Assembly: GCA_046094385.1 (NCBI GenBank)
Contig: JBJTHJ010000005.1
Span: 1 to 24,019 of the forward strand
DNA: 24,019 nucleotides
Source: ZLKRG08 sp046094385
GTDB taxonomy: Bacteria; Actinomycetota; Actinomycetes; Nanopelagicales; Nanopelagicaceae
Direction: 5' to 3'
In this document: piece after piece, positions 15,647-22,739 of the stretch
How the letters are laid out: every line of letters starts with the position of its first letter
Numbering within the stretch: position 1 is the stretch's first letter
Translations under genes and position numbers: made by a program
Notes under the pieces: generated by a model
Told to the model about the DNA's origin: nothing
The model's input: only the letters and a program-made list of their open reading frames with translations
Databases searched by the model: none

Positions 15647-15670
15647 AGGTTAAGCATACCTATGGCGCTA
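15638..15670. repeat. Perfect 13-bp inverted repeat over the ACT gene start
   Basis: The arms are TAGCGCCATAGGT (15638-15650) and ACCTATGGCGCTA (15658-15670) with a 7-base spacer TAAGCAT. Pairing continues for two more bases after one mismatch. On the minus strand the downstream arm contains the ATG and the first codons of the ACT gene, and the spacer coincides with its predicted -10. It could be a DNA operator, an RNA hairpin hiding the start codon, or a terminator for the htrA-like gene. The following T-run is poor, which weakens the terminator reading. Confidence 0.85.
15653..15658 (-). promoter_or_regulatory. Predicted -10 hexamer of the ACT-domain gene
   Basis: TATGCT on the minus strand lies exactly 6 bases before the ATG at 15646, in the centre of the inverted repeat. 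No -35 is recognised. Confidence 0.4.
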
Positions 15671-15682
15671 ATTACGCGATCT

Positions 15683-16798
15683 TTAACTACTAGGAGCAGA
15701 GCCAAGCGTCACCGTGTAACTCTTGGTGCCACCTGAAGGTAGCTCAACGGTCACGACCACTTTGGCCCCGGGAGCATACGAGCGAATCTTTACGATAGCC
15801 GCTACTTGATCTGAGATCCGAGTTCCATCTATTGATTTGATGACTGCACCGACAGGAATACCAGCCTTCTCAGCTCCTTCACCGGTACTTAGTCGACCGA
15901 TCTTGGCGCCGACTCCGGTGTAGGTATTATCAAAGAAGACTCCGAGAACTGGACGCGTTGACTTTCCATTTGCAATTAATTCATCGATGATTCGCTTCGC
16001 TTCATTGATTGGAATCGAGAAACCCAATCCGATTGAACCGCTAGTACCGCTTGATAATGTGGCAATCGCAGAGTTGACACCGATGATCCGGCCATTTCCA
16101 TCTAGGAGCGCACCACCTGAATTACCTGGGTTGATTGCGGCATCAGTCTGAATTGCATTTACATAACTTTCAGAACCTAAAGCACCCGCGGTTACTGGGC
16201 GATTTAGAGCCGAAACAATTCCGCTAGTAACCGTTGAAGATAACCCCAGTGGAGAGCCGATTGCTACTACCGGATCGCCAACTAGAACTCGGGCAGAGTT
16301 ACCAAGTGCCAACTCTGGGAGATTTCCTTTATTTACTTTTAGAACTGCGAGATCGTAATTTTGATCTAGCCCCACAATCGTGGCTGGGAATTGATCACCA
16401 TTATTTAATTCGATGGTTAATGTGCCACCACTTGTAGCGAATGAATCAACCACGTGTTCGTTGGTGACGATAAATGAATTTAAGATATTTGATTTGTAGA
16501 CCCAACCAGAACCAGTTCCACCGCCACTTGCAGAGCGAACTGAAATTGAAACTACGCTGGGGGTGGCAAGGGCCGCGATGGCTCGTACATCGATTGAATC
16601 ACCGCTAATTGAGATCAAGGTCTGGCCAGATGGACAATTGGCGCTCTTTGCAACATACATCGCCCCGGTCTTAGTACTTACGCAGGCTTTAGCACCTAAA
16701 GTTGGCGAGGTAGAGGCATCAGAGATCCCACCTACTAGTACCGCCCCTGCTGCAAAGCCAATTCCGACTTTGACTGCCGTATTCCTGAAGAATTTCAT
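15683..16798 (-). CDS. HtrA/DegP-like serine protease with PDZ domain
   Basis: About 371 residues from the ATG at 16798 (an ATG at 16813 adds five). An N-terminal hydrophobic segment (about residues 9-26) is a membrane anchor or signal. It is followed by a short Cys-pair motif (ACVSTKTGAMYV...NCPSGQTLI) of a kind I associate with actinobacterial surface proteins. The trypsin-like domain has the full triad: His115 (VTNEHVVD), Asp149 (NYDLAVLKV) and Ser227 (NPGNSGGALLD). A C-terminal PDZ domain spans about 270-365. Such proteases act outside the membrane in quality control of misfolded or signalling proteins. No cognate two-component genes are adjacent. The promoter is not clear; CATTCT 6 bases before the ATG is only a near match to the -10 pattern. 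Confidence 0.9.
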   Translation of the reverse strand: MKFFRNTAVKVGIGFAAGAVLVGGISDASTSPTLGAKACVSTKTGAMYVAKSANCPSGQTLISISGDSIDVRAIAALATPSVVSISVRSASGGGTGSGWVYKSNILNSFIVTNEHVVDSFATSGGTLTIELNNGDQFPATIVGLDQNYDLAVLKVNKGNLPELALGNSARVLVGDPVVAIGSPLGLSSTVTSGIVSALNRPVTAGALGSESYVNAIQTDAAINPGNSGGALLDGNGRIIGVNSAIATLSSGTSGSIGLGFSIPINEAKRIIDELIANGKSTRPVLGVFFDNTYTGVGAKIGRLSTGEGAEKAGIPVGAVIKSIDGTRISDQVAAIVKIRSYAPGAKVVVTVELPSGGTKSYTVTLGSAPSS

Positions 16799-16852
16799 AT
16801 CTAGAGAATGCATGGAAAACCTGAAAAATTCCCTAATCCCCGGCCAGAGTCA

Positions 16853-17746
16853 TCAAATCTCGATGACATATGCCCCATCGATCTTGACCTCCACCTTGCC
16901 AAGTGGGCGGATGGATTTAGTTGAGGCGTTGGATGGTCCAACCACCACCTTGGCATCTTGGAAGGGGTCAAATGCTGCCTGGTGGCAGGGGCAAACTAAG
17001 CGCTCGCTCTTTTTTTGATATTGAACTTCGCAACCTTGATGTGTGCAGATCGCTGAATAGGCAAAGACTCCAGCCCTAGTTCTAAATAAAATGGCGGCTT
17101 CACCATTTGCGCGAATAAAGGGATAGTGCGCTCCAATCGGCAGAACTTCAAGTTTCACGATTCTTTTACCACCAGCTAACTTCTCTGCTGGACGATGAAA
17201 GAGCCTGCCTAATCCAATGAATCCTGCAGTAAGTGCCAAGACGCCACCTAATCGCATGGCACCTCTACGATCCATATTTATATCTACTCTTTTATTGCTG
17301 CCATAAAGAATAAAGAAGTAAGAGAGCCACATCACTGCATAAGCGGTATCGCTTGCTATGAAATATGGCTTCACATTGAAAGTTACGGTTAGCCAAAGCC
17401 CGACTGAAGTTGCAAAACCTACAAATGCGGCAAACCTTGGCAGAATGAAAAGTAAGGTACAGATTCCAGTTGCAAATTCCAGAATCAGGATGAACCAACC
17501 TGCCAAAGTTGCATATTCCAAAGAACCCTTTAGAAGTGGGCCAATTGGTGAGATCTCGATAAAACCGCTGATCTGATTGCCAATGTAATTGACCGTACCC
17601 GGAGTTAAGAAGCTGGGATCAGATGCCTTATCCCACCCACCGTATATCCAGGTAATACCAAGCCATAAGCGCAGAATTCGGGTGGCGATACTCTGTGACT
17701 GCCAAGAAGCAATTACGGATTTAGCTCGGTAAGCCATAAGTCTCAT
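16853..17746 (-). CDS. DoxX-like membrane domain fused to a Rieske [2Fe-2S] domain
   Basis: About 297 residues. Residues about 25-150 form a four-helix DoxX/DoxD-like membrane part (LWLGITWIYGGWDKASDP, then further helices). A twin-arginine stretch (DRRGAMRLGG, Arg160-Arg161) then precedes a fifth hydrophobic segment, as in the anchors of Tat-exported Rieske proteins. The C-terminus is a Rieske domain: CTHQGC (Cys234, His236, disulfide Cys239) and CPCHQAAFD (Cys252, Cys254, His255). All four cluster ligands and both disulfide cysteines are present. It probably moves electrons at the outer membrane face; the partner is unknown. The open frame runs on into the upstream tRNA, so the start must be the ATG at 17746, or the ATG at 17737, which has TACGAT 7 bases upstream. 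Confidence 0.82.
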   Translation of the reverse strand: MRLMAYRAKSVIASWQSQSIATRILRLWLGITWIYGGWDKASDPSFLTPGTVNYIGNQISGFIEISPIGPLLKGSLEYATLAGWFILILEFATGICTLLFILPRFAAFVGFATSVGLWLTVTFNVKPYFIASDTAYAVMWLSYFFILYGSNKRVDINMDRRGAMRLGGVLALTAGFIGLGRLFHRPAEKLAGGKRIVKLEVLPIGAHYPFIRANGEAAILFRTRAGVFAYSAICTHQGCEVQYQKKSERLVCPCHQAAFDPFQDAKVVVGPSNASTKSIRPLGKVEVKIDGAYVIEI

Positions 17747-17760
17747 CGTAGTAGCAAATG

Positions 17761-17832
17761 CTCCCTGACTTGGACTCGAACCAAGAACCTGCCGGTTAAC
17801 AGCCGGCTGCTCTGCCATTGAGCTATCAGGGA
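17761..17832 (-). tRNA. tRNA-Asn (anticodon GTT)
   Basis: The minus strand folds as a 72-base cloverleaf: acceptor TCCCTGA/TCAGGGA, D-arm GCTC/GAGC, anticodon arm GCCGG-CTGTTAA-CCGGC with GTT at the anticodon, a 5-base variable loop, T-arm CTTGG-TTCGAGT-CCAAG and discriminator G. CCA is not encoded. It lies 14 bases upstream of the DoxX-Rieske start and 72 bases after dnaG. Confidence 0.97.
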
Positions 17833-17842
17833 TTGCGGGCAA

Positions 17843-17870
17843 ACTCTAGCGCAAGCTCTCCATGGGTAAA
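17843..17870 (-). promoter_or_regulatory. Predicted promoter of tRNA-Asn
   Basis: On the minus strand TTTACC (17865-17870), a 16-base spacer and TAGAGT (17843-17848) end 10 bases before the tRNA. It occupies the 72-base gap after dnaG and may also serve the DoxX-Rieske gene. Confidence 0.45.
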
Positions 17871-17904
17871 AATCAGTAACTTCTAAATGCTTTCAGAGTG
17901 CTAC

Positions 17905-19710
17905 CTAAATACTTCCTAGGGCCTTTTCGCGCAGTGCGCGCCTTTGAGATTCTAGAGCCACCAACTCTGAGAAGAGCCCTTGATATTCATCCTCAGTTGG
18001 ATTTATTCGTTGCAATTTTGATTTGGTATCTGCAATGGTTCTAGAGATCGCGACTTCATGTAAGCGAGCGATAATTGATTCGACATATCTATCAGACACT
18101 TCACCATCAGCGCGAATTGGTTCTACACTTAGCTCAGTGAAGAGTGATTTTAGATCTTCATTCTCGATAGTCTCTAATTTGCCACCTGAATCTATAGCCC
18201 CACGAAGTGCTTGGTATGCCGGATGCGAGAATGAATTTGCCGGTAACTCGCTCCAGCCAAGTGCCAAGGATGGCATCTGTAACTTGGTCTTCAAAACTTC
18301 ACGTTCTAAAATCAAAGTTGGTTCTTTTGGATCTGGACGCCAACTTCCAACTACCTGCTCATTGTTGTCGATTCTGTAGACACTCTTGCCGCCCACATGA
18401 GAGATGGCATTTGCTACCGGATCGATATCCATTCCCAGCCAAAGCGCCAATTGTTTTACATATTCTGGGCGTAGGGCTTTGTTCTTGATGTTTGCCACCA
18501 TCGGTGCAGTTGCAGAGAGCGCATTTACGCGCCCTTCTGCTGTTTGAAGATCATGTTTCTTTAGCTCGGTACGAATCGCAAATTCAAATAGTGGAATTCG
18601 ACTTGCGATCAAATCGCGAAGTGCGGCATCTCCGTGTGCTTGGCGTAATTCGCAAGGATCCATGCCATTTGGTTCGACAGCCACAAATGTTTGAGTCACA
18701 AATTTCTGGTCATCGTCATATGCTCTAAGCGCAGCCTTTTGGCCAGCTGCATCACCATCAAAAGTGAAAATGACTTCGCCACGAAAGGCATCGTCATCCA
18801 TCAATAGATTTCGAAGAATTCGAATGTGATCGTCTCCAAATGCAGTGCCACAGGTCGCAACTGCGGTCGTGACCCCCGCCAAATGTGCCGCCATCACATC
18901 GGTATAACCCTCAACTACGACCACTTGGCGCTTTGCTGCAATCTCTCTCTTTGCCAGATCCAATCCATATAACACTTGGCTCTTCTTGTAGATCGGCGTC
19001 TCTGAAGTATTTAAATACTTTGGGCCTTGATCGGCTTCAGATAATTTTCGGGCACCAAACCCAACGACCTCACCTGAGATATTTCTAATTGGCCAGATCA
19101 ATCGATTTCTAAAGCGATCGATCGCACCTTTCTGGCCCTCTTTGGATAACCCTGCCAATTCCAACTCTTCGTTAGTGAATCCTTGACCTCTTAGGTACTT
19201 GGTTAATTGATCCCAATCATCTGGCGCATATCCAACGCCAAAACTTTCACATGCGCTCTTATCAAATCCCCGCTTCATCAAGAACTCTCGTCCGACTTGG
19301 GCATCAGGGTTGGTATTCAATTGATTCTTATAGAAAGCCTCGGCTGCGGTGTTTGCCGCGATTAATCTAGATTTAAGTCCTGGTTTGTAATCGCTCTGTT
19401 TGCCACCTTCATAAGTTAATTGATAACCAATACGCCCTGCGAGTTTCTCTACGGCTTCAACAAATGAGATATGTTCGATATCCATCAGAAACTTGATGGC
19501 ATCGCCACCTTTATGGCAGCCAAAGCAGTGGAAATAGCCTTTTGAAAGCGTCACATGGAACGATGGACTCTTCTCGTCGTGAAATGGGCATAAACCCTTC
19601 TTCTGATCTCCCCCAGCCTGTTTTAGCGGTAAGTAATCACTGACGACATCGTCGATTCGAATATGTTCGCGCACATATGCAACATCTTCGTTACGTATCA
19701 GACCGCTCAC
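17905..19710 (-). CDS. dnaG: DNA primase
   Basis: A 601-residue primase that makes RNA primers at the replication fork with the DnaB helicase. The N-terminal CHC2 zinc-binding domain shows CPFHDEKSPSF (Cys41, His44) and HCFGCHKGGD (Cys62, Cys65). The central RNA polymerase domain includes FGARKLSEADQGPKYLNT and the TOPRIM motifs VVVVEGYTDVMAAH (Glu267) and FTFDGDAAGQKAA (Asp318, Asp320). The C-terminal helical part (about 450-601) is the helicase-interaction region. GTG start at 19710, in a 4-base overlap with the dgt stop. A TAGGTT hexamer (19717-19722) lies 6 bases before it, usable either as a leaderless -10 or as AGG for ribosome binding. Confidence 0.96.
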   Translation of the reverse strand: MSGLIRNEDVAYVREHIRIDDVVSDYLPLKQAGGDQKKGLCPFHDEKSPSFHVTLSKGYFHCFGCHKGGDAIKFLMDIEHISFVEAVEKLAGRIGYQLTYEGGKQSDYKPGLKSRLIAANTAAEAFYKNQLNTNPDAQVGREFLMKRGFDKSACESFGVGYAPDDWDQLTKYLRGQGFTNEELELAGLSKEGQKGAIDRFRNRLIWPIRNISGEVVGFGARKLSEADQGPKYLNTSETPIYKKSQVLYGLDLAKREIAAKRQVVVVEGYTDVMAAHLAGVTTAVATCGTAFGDDHIRILRNLLMDDDAFRGEVIFTFDGDAAGQKAALRAYDDDQKFVTQTFVAVEPNGMDPCELRQAHGDAALRDLIASRIPLFEFAIRTELKKHDLQTAEGRVNALSATAPMVANIKNKALRPEYVKQLALWLGMDIDPVANAISHVGGKSVYRIDNNEQVVGSWRPDPKEPTLILEREVLKTKLQMPSLALGWSELPANSFSHPAYQALRGAIDSGGKLETIENEDLKSLFTELSVEPIRADGEVSDRYVESIIARLHEVAISRTIADTKSKLQRINPTEDEYQGLFSELVALESQRRALREKALGSI

Positions 19711-20921
19711 GAAGATAACCTAGCGTGAAGTGCATACGCTGCTGGATCGGTAAGGCTAGCTACTTGGTCGATGATCACCCTTAAACGCACTTTGGAATCT
19801 TCGCTTTGATGCCAAGCGCTCAGGAAAACCGTATCCAATACTTGCGCTCCTGCTTGCTCGATCATCTCGACCAATTCATAGATCACTTTTCGCTGCTTGG
19901 CATAGCGCGCCTTGGCCTCTGGAGCTTGAATCAAATAGAAAGCGGAGATTGCTTTAAGTAGCGCCACCTCTATCTGCATCTCGCGAGGGATCTCCAAATT
20001 GGCGTCAAATCTCTGCAAATCGCCGTTGCCATATTTGGCTCTAGTGGCCTTCTCTGATTCGTATACGAATCTTCCAATTAATTGACTGGTGGAATCTTTT
20101 AAGCGTGCCAAATCACGATGCATGCCATCGAAACCTAGTGGCCAACAAGATAGCTGTTGCAGCCTCTTTAGCGCTGATGTGATCTCGGTTTCAGTTGCCT
20201 CTAGATAATCTCTATCCAGAATGATCGCAATTTCCGATAGATCTTCCTCGATATCCGGAACGCTTAGTTGACTTGCCACGATGGCATCTTCAAAATCATG
20301 CACCGAATAACTTACATCGTCAGACCAATCCATGATCTGTGCTTCGAAAGTTCGAGTGTTCTTGGGAGCGCCTTCTCGCATCCAATTGAAGATCTCCAAA
20401 TCATCTTCATAGACTCCGAACTTCTTGCTATTTTCGCTCGCGCTCCATGGATATTTGGTGCAGGCATCTAGAGATGCACGTGTTAGGTTTAAACCAACGC
20501 TTCGTTGCTCATCATCTTGACCGATATAGGTCTTCGCTTCTAAACGAGTTAAGATTCTAAAAGTTTGAGCATTTCCTTCAAACCCACCAATCTCTTTGGC
20601 AACTTCGGCCAAAGCAGCTTCGCCATTATGGCCAAAAGGTGGATGACCTAGATCATGAGCAAGACATGCGGTATCAATCAAATCTGGATCTGCACCTAGC
20701 GATGCTCCAAATTCACGACCAATTTGCGCGCACTCTAGGGAGTGCGAAAGCCTGGTTCTTTGAAAATCATTCTCCCAAGGAACTGCAACTTGGGTCTTTG
20801 CTGCCAATCTACGAAGCGCAGCAGAGTGAATTAGTCGAGCGCGATCGCGCATGAATTCGGTACGACCTGGACGTTTTGCAGGTTCGACTACAAACCTGTC
20901 GATATCACGGGTCTGATACAT
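19707..20921 (-). CDS. dgt: Deoxyguanosinetriphosphate triphosphohydrolase-like protein (HD domain)
   Basis: A 404-residue HD-superfamily enzyme that hydrolyses dNTPs to the deoxynucleoside and triphosphate. Seen: RTRLSHSLECAQIGRE (His60), the HD pair in CLAHDLGHPPFGHNGE (His89, Asp90), GFEGNAQTFRILTRLE, and the later Asp in IMDWSDDVSYSVHDFED. Length and motif order fit the actinobacterial Dgt type. In this lineage the gene commonly stands directly before dnaG, as here (GTGA overlap), linking nucleotide pool control to replication. The ATG at 20921 has TAGGCT 6 bases upstream (20928-20933), across the 4-base gap to the YdcF-like gene. Nucleotide specificity cannot be told from sequence. Confidence 0.93.
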   Translation of the reverse strand: MYQTRDIDRFVVEPAKRPGRTEFMRDRARLIHSAALRRLAAKTQVAVPWENDFQRTRLSHSLECAQIGREFGASLGADPDLIDTACLAHDLGHPPFGHNGEAALAEVAKEIGGFEGNAQTFRILTRLEAKTYIGQDDEQRSVGLNLTRASLDACTKYPWSASENSKKFGVYEDDLEIFNWMREGAPKNTRTFEAQIMDWSDDVSYSVHDFEDAIVASQLSVPDIEEDLSEIAIILDRDYLEATETEITSALKRLQQLSCWPLGFDGMHRDLARLKDSTSQLIGRFVYESEKATRAKYGNGDLQRFDANLEIPREMQIEVALLKAISAFYLIQAPEAKARYAKQRKVIYELVEMIEQAGAQVLDTVFLSAWHQSEDSKVRLRVIIDQVASLTDPAAYALHARLSS

Positions 20922-20925
20922 GGAA

Positions 20926-21582
20926 TTAGCCTAGCCCTACGAGTCCCACTGCATTTAGCGCCGTATTTTCAAAGTTATCACTTACGTGAATACCGATCTG
21001 TTCCAAGGTGCGATAGGCGATATATGCGCCACCTTCGCGCCACAAGTAATGTAACGATGAATTAGCTAGCGAAAATGGCCCACTTTGAGCCGGTGAACAA
21101 GTTGCCGACAACCTTAAATCTTTTGCAATATAAGTAGAACGTTTGCAGTGGTAAGGGTCGGTCACGATGATTACATCTGCAATTGCGTTCTTCTTCAAAT
21201 ATTCAACATATGCCTGGGTGCTGTTAATGGTGTTAGTGCCTTTGGCGATCTCAATCGTTCGATCACGGGGTACACCATTTTTTATCAACCAGTTTCGACC
21301 TGCACGTGCTTCGGTAAATCGATCTCCGGGCGCACCTGCTCCAACCGTGATGACCTTCTTTACCAATCCACTCTCATAAAGTCGCAGCGCTTCTTGCAAT
21401 CGCGCCTCTAAAGCATCGCTTGGGCGACCATCATATTGAGCGGCTCCCATCACCACCGCAAACTCTGCGCTGCGCTTGGTCGGATAGTGCGCCTCCCACC
21501 AAACTTGTCCAAAGAAAAATGCTGGGATTGCGATGGTAGCCAAGGTAATCAGAGTGACTGCTTTGCCGATTAATTTAAACAT
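20926..21582 (-). CDS. YdcF/SanA-like DUF218 membrane-anchored protein
   Basis: About 218 residues with one N-terminal membrane segment (about residues 4-25) and an extracytoplasmic DUF218 domain: FAVVMGAAQYDGRPSDALEARLQEALRLYESG, VITVGAGAPGDRFTEA, the IEIAKGTNTINSTQAY segment and VIIVTDPYHCKRSTYIA. In Gram-negatives the SanA/YdcF family is linked to envelope barrier function, but its reaction is not well defined. The frame can begin at a TTG at 21585. I prefer the ATG at 21582, which shares one base with the dusB stop (TGATG) and gives standard coupling. Its place in a translation/replication operon is probably not functional evidence. Confidence 0.82.
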   Translation of the reverse strand: MFKLIGKAVTLITLATIAIPAFFFGQVWWEAHYPTKRSAEFAVVMGAAQYDGRPSDALEARLQEALRLYESGLVKKVITVGAGAPGDRFTEARAGRNWLIKNGVPRDRTIEIAKGTNTINSTQAYVEYLKKNAIADVIIVTDPYHCKRSTYIAKDLRLSATCSPAQSGPFSLANSSLHYLWREGGAYIAYRTLEQIGIHVSDNFENTALNAVGLVGLG

Positions 21583-22739
21583 CAACCACCACTGAAAGCA
21601 TCTTCTAATTCCAGATGCACCATCTCATCAGGATCATTTAACCAACCATCCGGAAGAGTTGGTGGACGGCCATGGCTGGTGCGTCCACGTGGCTTCTCAG
21701 CGACCTCTTGTGGATATGGTTGATTCTCAAGTTGATCGAGTAATGCTCGAAATTCCTTAAGCGTTGAGATCATCCCGAATTGTCGACGTAACTCTTGGCG
21801 GACTCGAAATCCTTTTAAGTACCATGCCATATGTTTACGTAGATCCTTGCAACCACGATCTTCAGATTCGAAGTACTCGACAATCAATTGCCCGTGACGC
21901 CACATAACTTCACGAACTTCGAATAAATCAGGCAGATAACGTACTTGGCTACCGTTAAATGAATTTACTAAGTCCTTGAAAAGCCAAGGCCTACCAAGAC
22001 AACCGCGTCCAACCACAACCCCATCGCAACCGGTCTGCTGAACCATACGCACGCCATCTTCCCCAGACCAGATATCGCCATTTCCTAGCACTGACACGCC
22101 TGTGGAATTTAAATGTTCTTTCAATTGGGCGATGGCAGACCAATCTGCCTCTCCTTCATACATCTGGGCCGCAGTTCTGGCATGAAGTGCCACCCAAGTT
22201 ACTCCCGCAGCAACTGCAGAATCTGCCGCCTCTAAGAAAGTTTTGTGATCGCTATCTATTCCAATTCTCATCTTCACAGTTACTGGAATTCCAAAAGGTT
22301 TGGCAGTATCCACTGCGCTCTTTACGATGGTGGCAAATAACTGCCTCTTGTATGGAAGAGCTGCACCGCCACCTTTTCTGGTCACTTTTGGAACTGGGCA
22401 ACCAAAGTTCATATCAATGTGATCTGCCAAATCCTCTTCGCCGATCATTTGAACTGCTTTGCGCATCACATTTGGATCAGTTCCGTAGAGTTGAATGGAA
22501 CGTGGCCACTCACCGGGACCAGATTTCATTAGCCTGAAAGTCTCTTCGCGTCTTTCAATCAAAGCTCTTGCCGTCACCATCTCAGATACGAAAAGCCCTG
22601 CACCTTGTTCTCGACAGAGTTGGCGAAATGGTGCATTGGTGATTCCTGCCATCGGAGCTAATACGACAGCAGGATCCACTTTGAAATCCCCGTCGCGAAG
22701 TGGAAGCGTTAACAACCGAGCAGTTTTGGAGCTAACCAT
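21582..22739 (-). CDS. dusB: tRNA-dihydrouridine synthase
   Basis: A 385-residue FMN-dependent TIM-barrel enzyme that reduces uridine to dihydrouridine in tRNA D-loops with NADPH. Seen: VVLAPMAGITNAPFRQLCREQGAGLFVSEMV, DHIDMNFGCPVPKVTRKGGGAAL with the catalytic Cys114, PVTVKMRIGID, and the phosphate-binding VLGNGDIWSGEDG and GCDGVVVGRGCLGRPWLF. It also has an additional C-terminal helical part and a tail. The DusB/Dus-1-like assignment follows length and actinobacterial practice; which uridines it modifies is not known. Its ATG lies 31 bases inside the end of glyS, a larger overlap than elsewhere in the window, with CAGG about 7 bases before the start. Confidence 0.92.
   Translation of the reverse strand: MVSSKTARLLTLPLRDGDFKVDPAVVLAPMAGITNAPFRQLCREQGAGLFVSEMVTARALIERREETFRLMKSGPGEWPRSIQLYGTDPNVMRKAVQMIGEEDLADHIDMNFGCPVPKVTRKGGGAALPYKRQLFATIVKSAVDTAKPFGIPVTVKMRIGIDSDHKTFLEAADSAVAAGVTWVALHARTAAQMYEGEADWSAIAQLKEHLNSTGVSVLGNGDIWSGEDGVRMVQQTGCDGVVVGRGCLGRPWLFKDLVNSFNGSQVRYLPDLFEVREVMWRHGQLIVEYFESEDRGCKDLRKHMAWYLKGFRVRQELRRQFGMISTLKEFRALLDQLENQPYPQEVAEKPRGRTSHGRPPTLPDGWLNDPDEMVHLELEDAFSGG

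Noticed and set aside
17747..17842. N-terminal extension of the DoxX-Rieske protein beginning MPAIPDSSMAEQ
   Set aside because: It is the translation of the tRNA-Asn gene and its flank; the cloverleaf is complete, so the coding start must be downstream.
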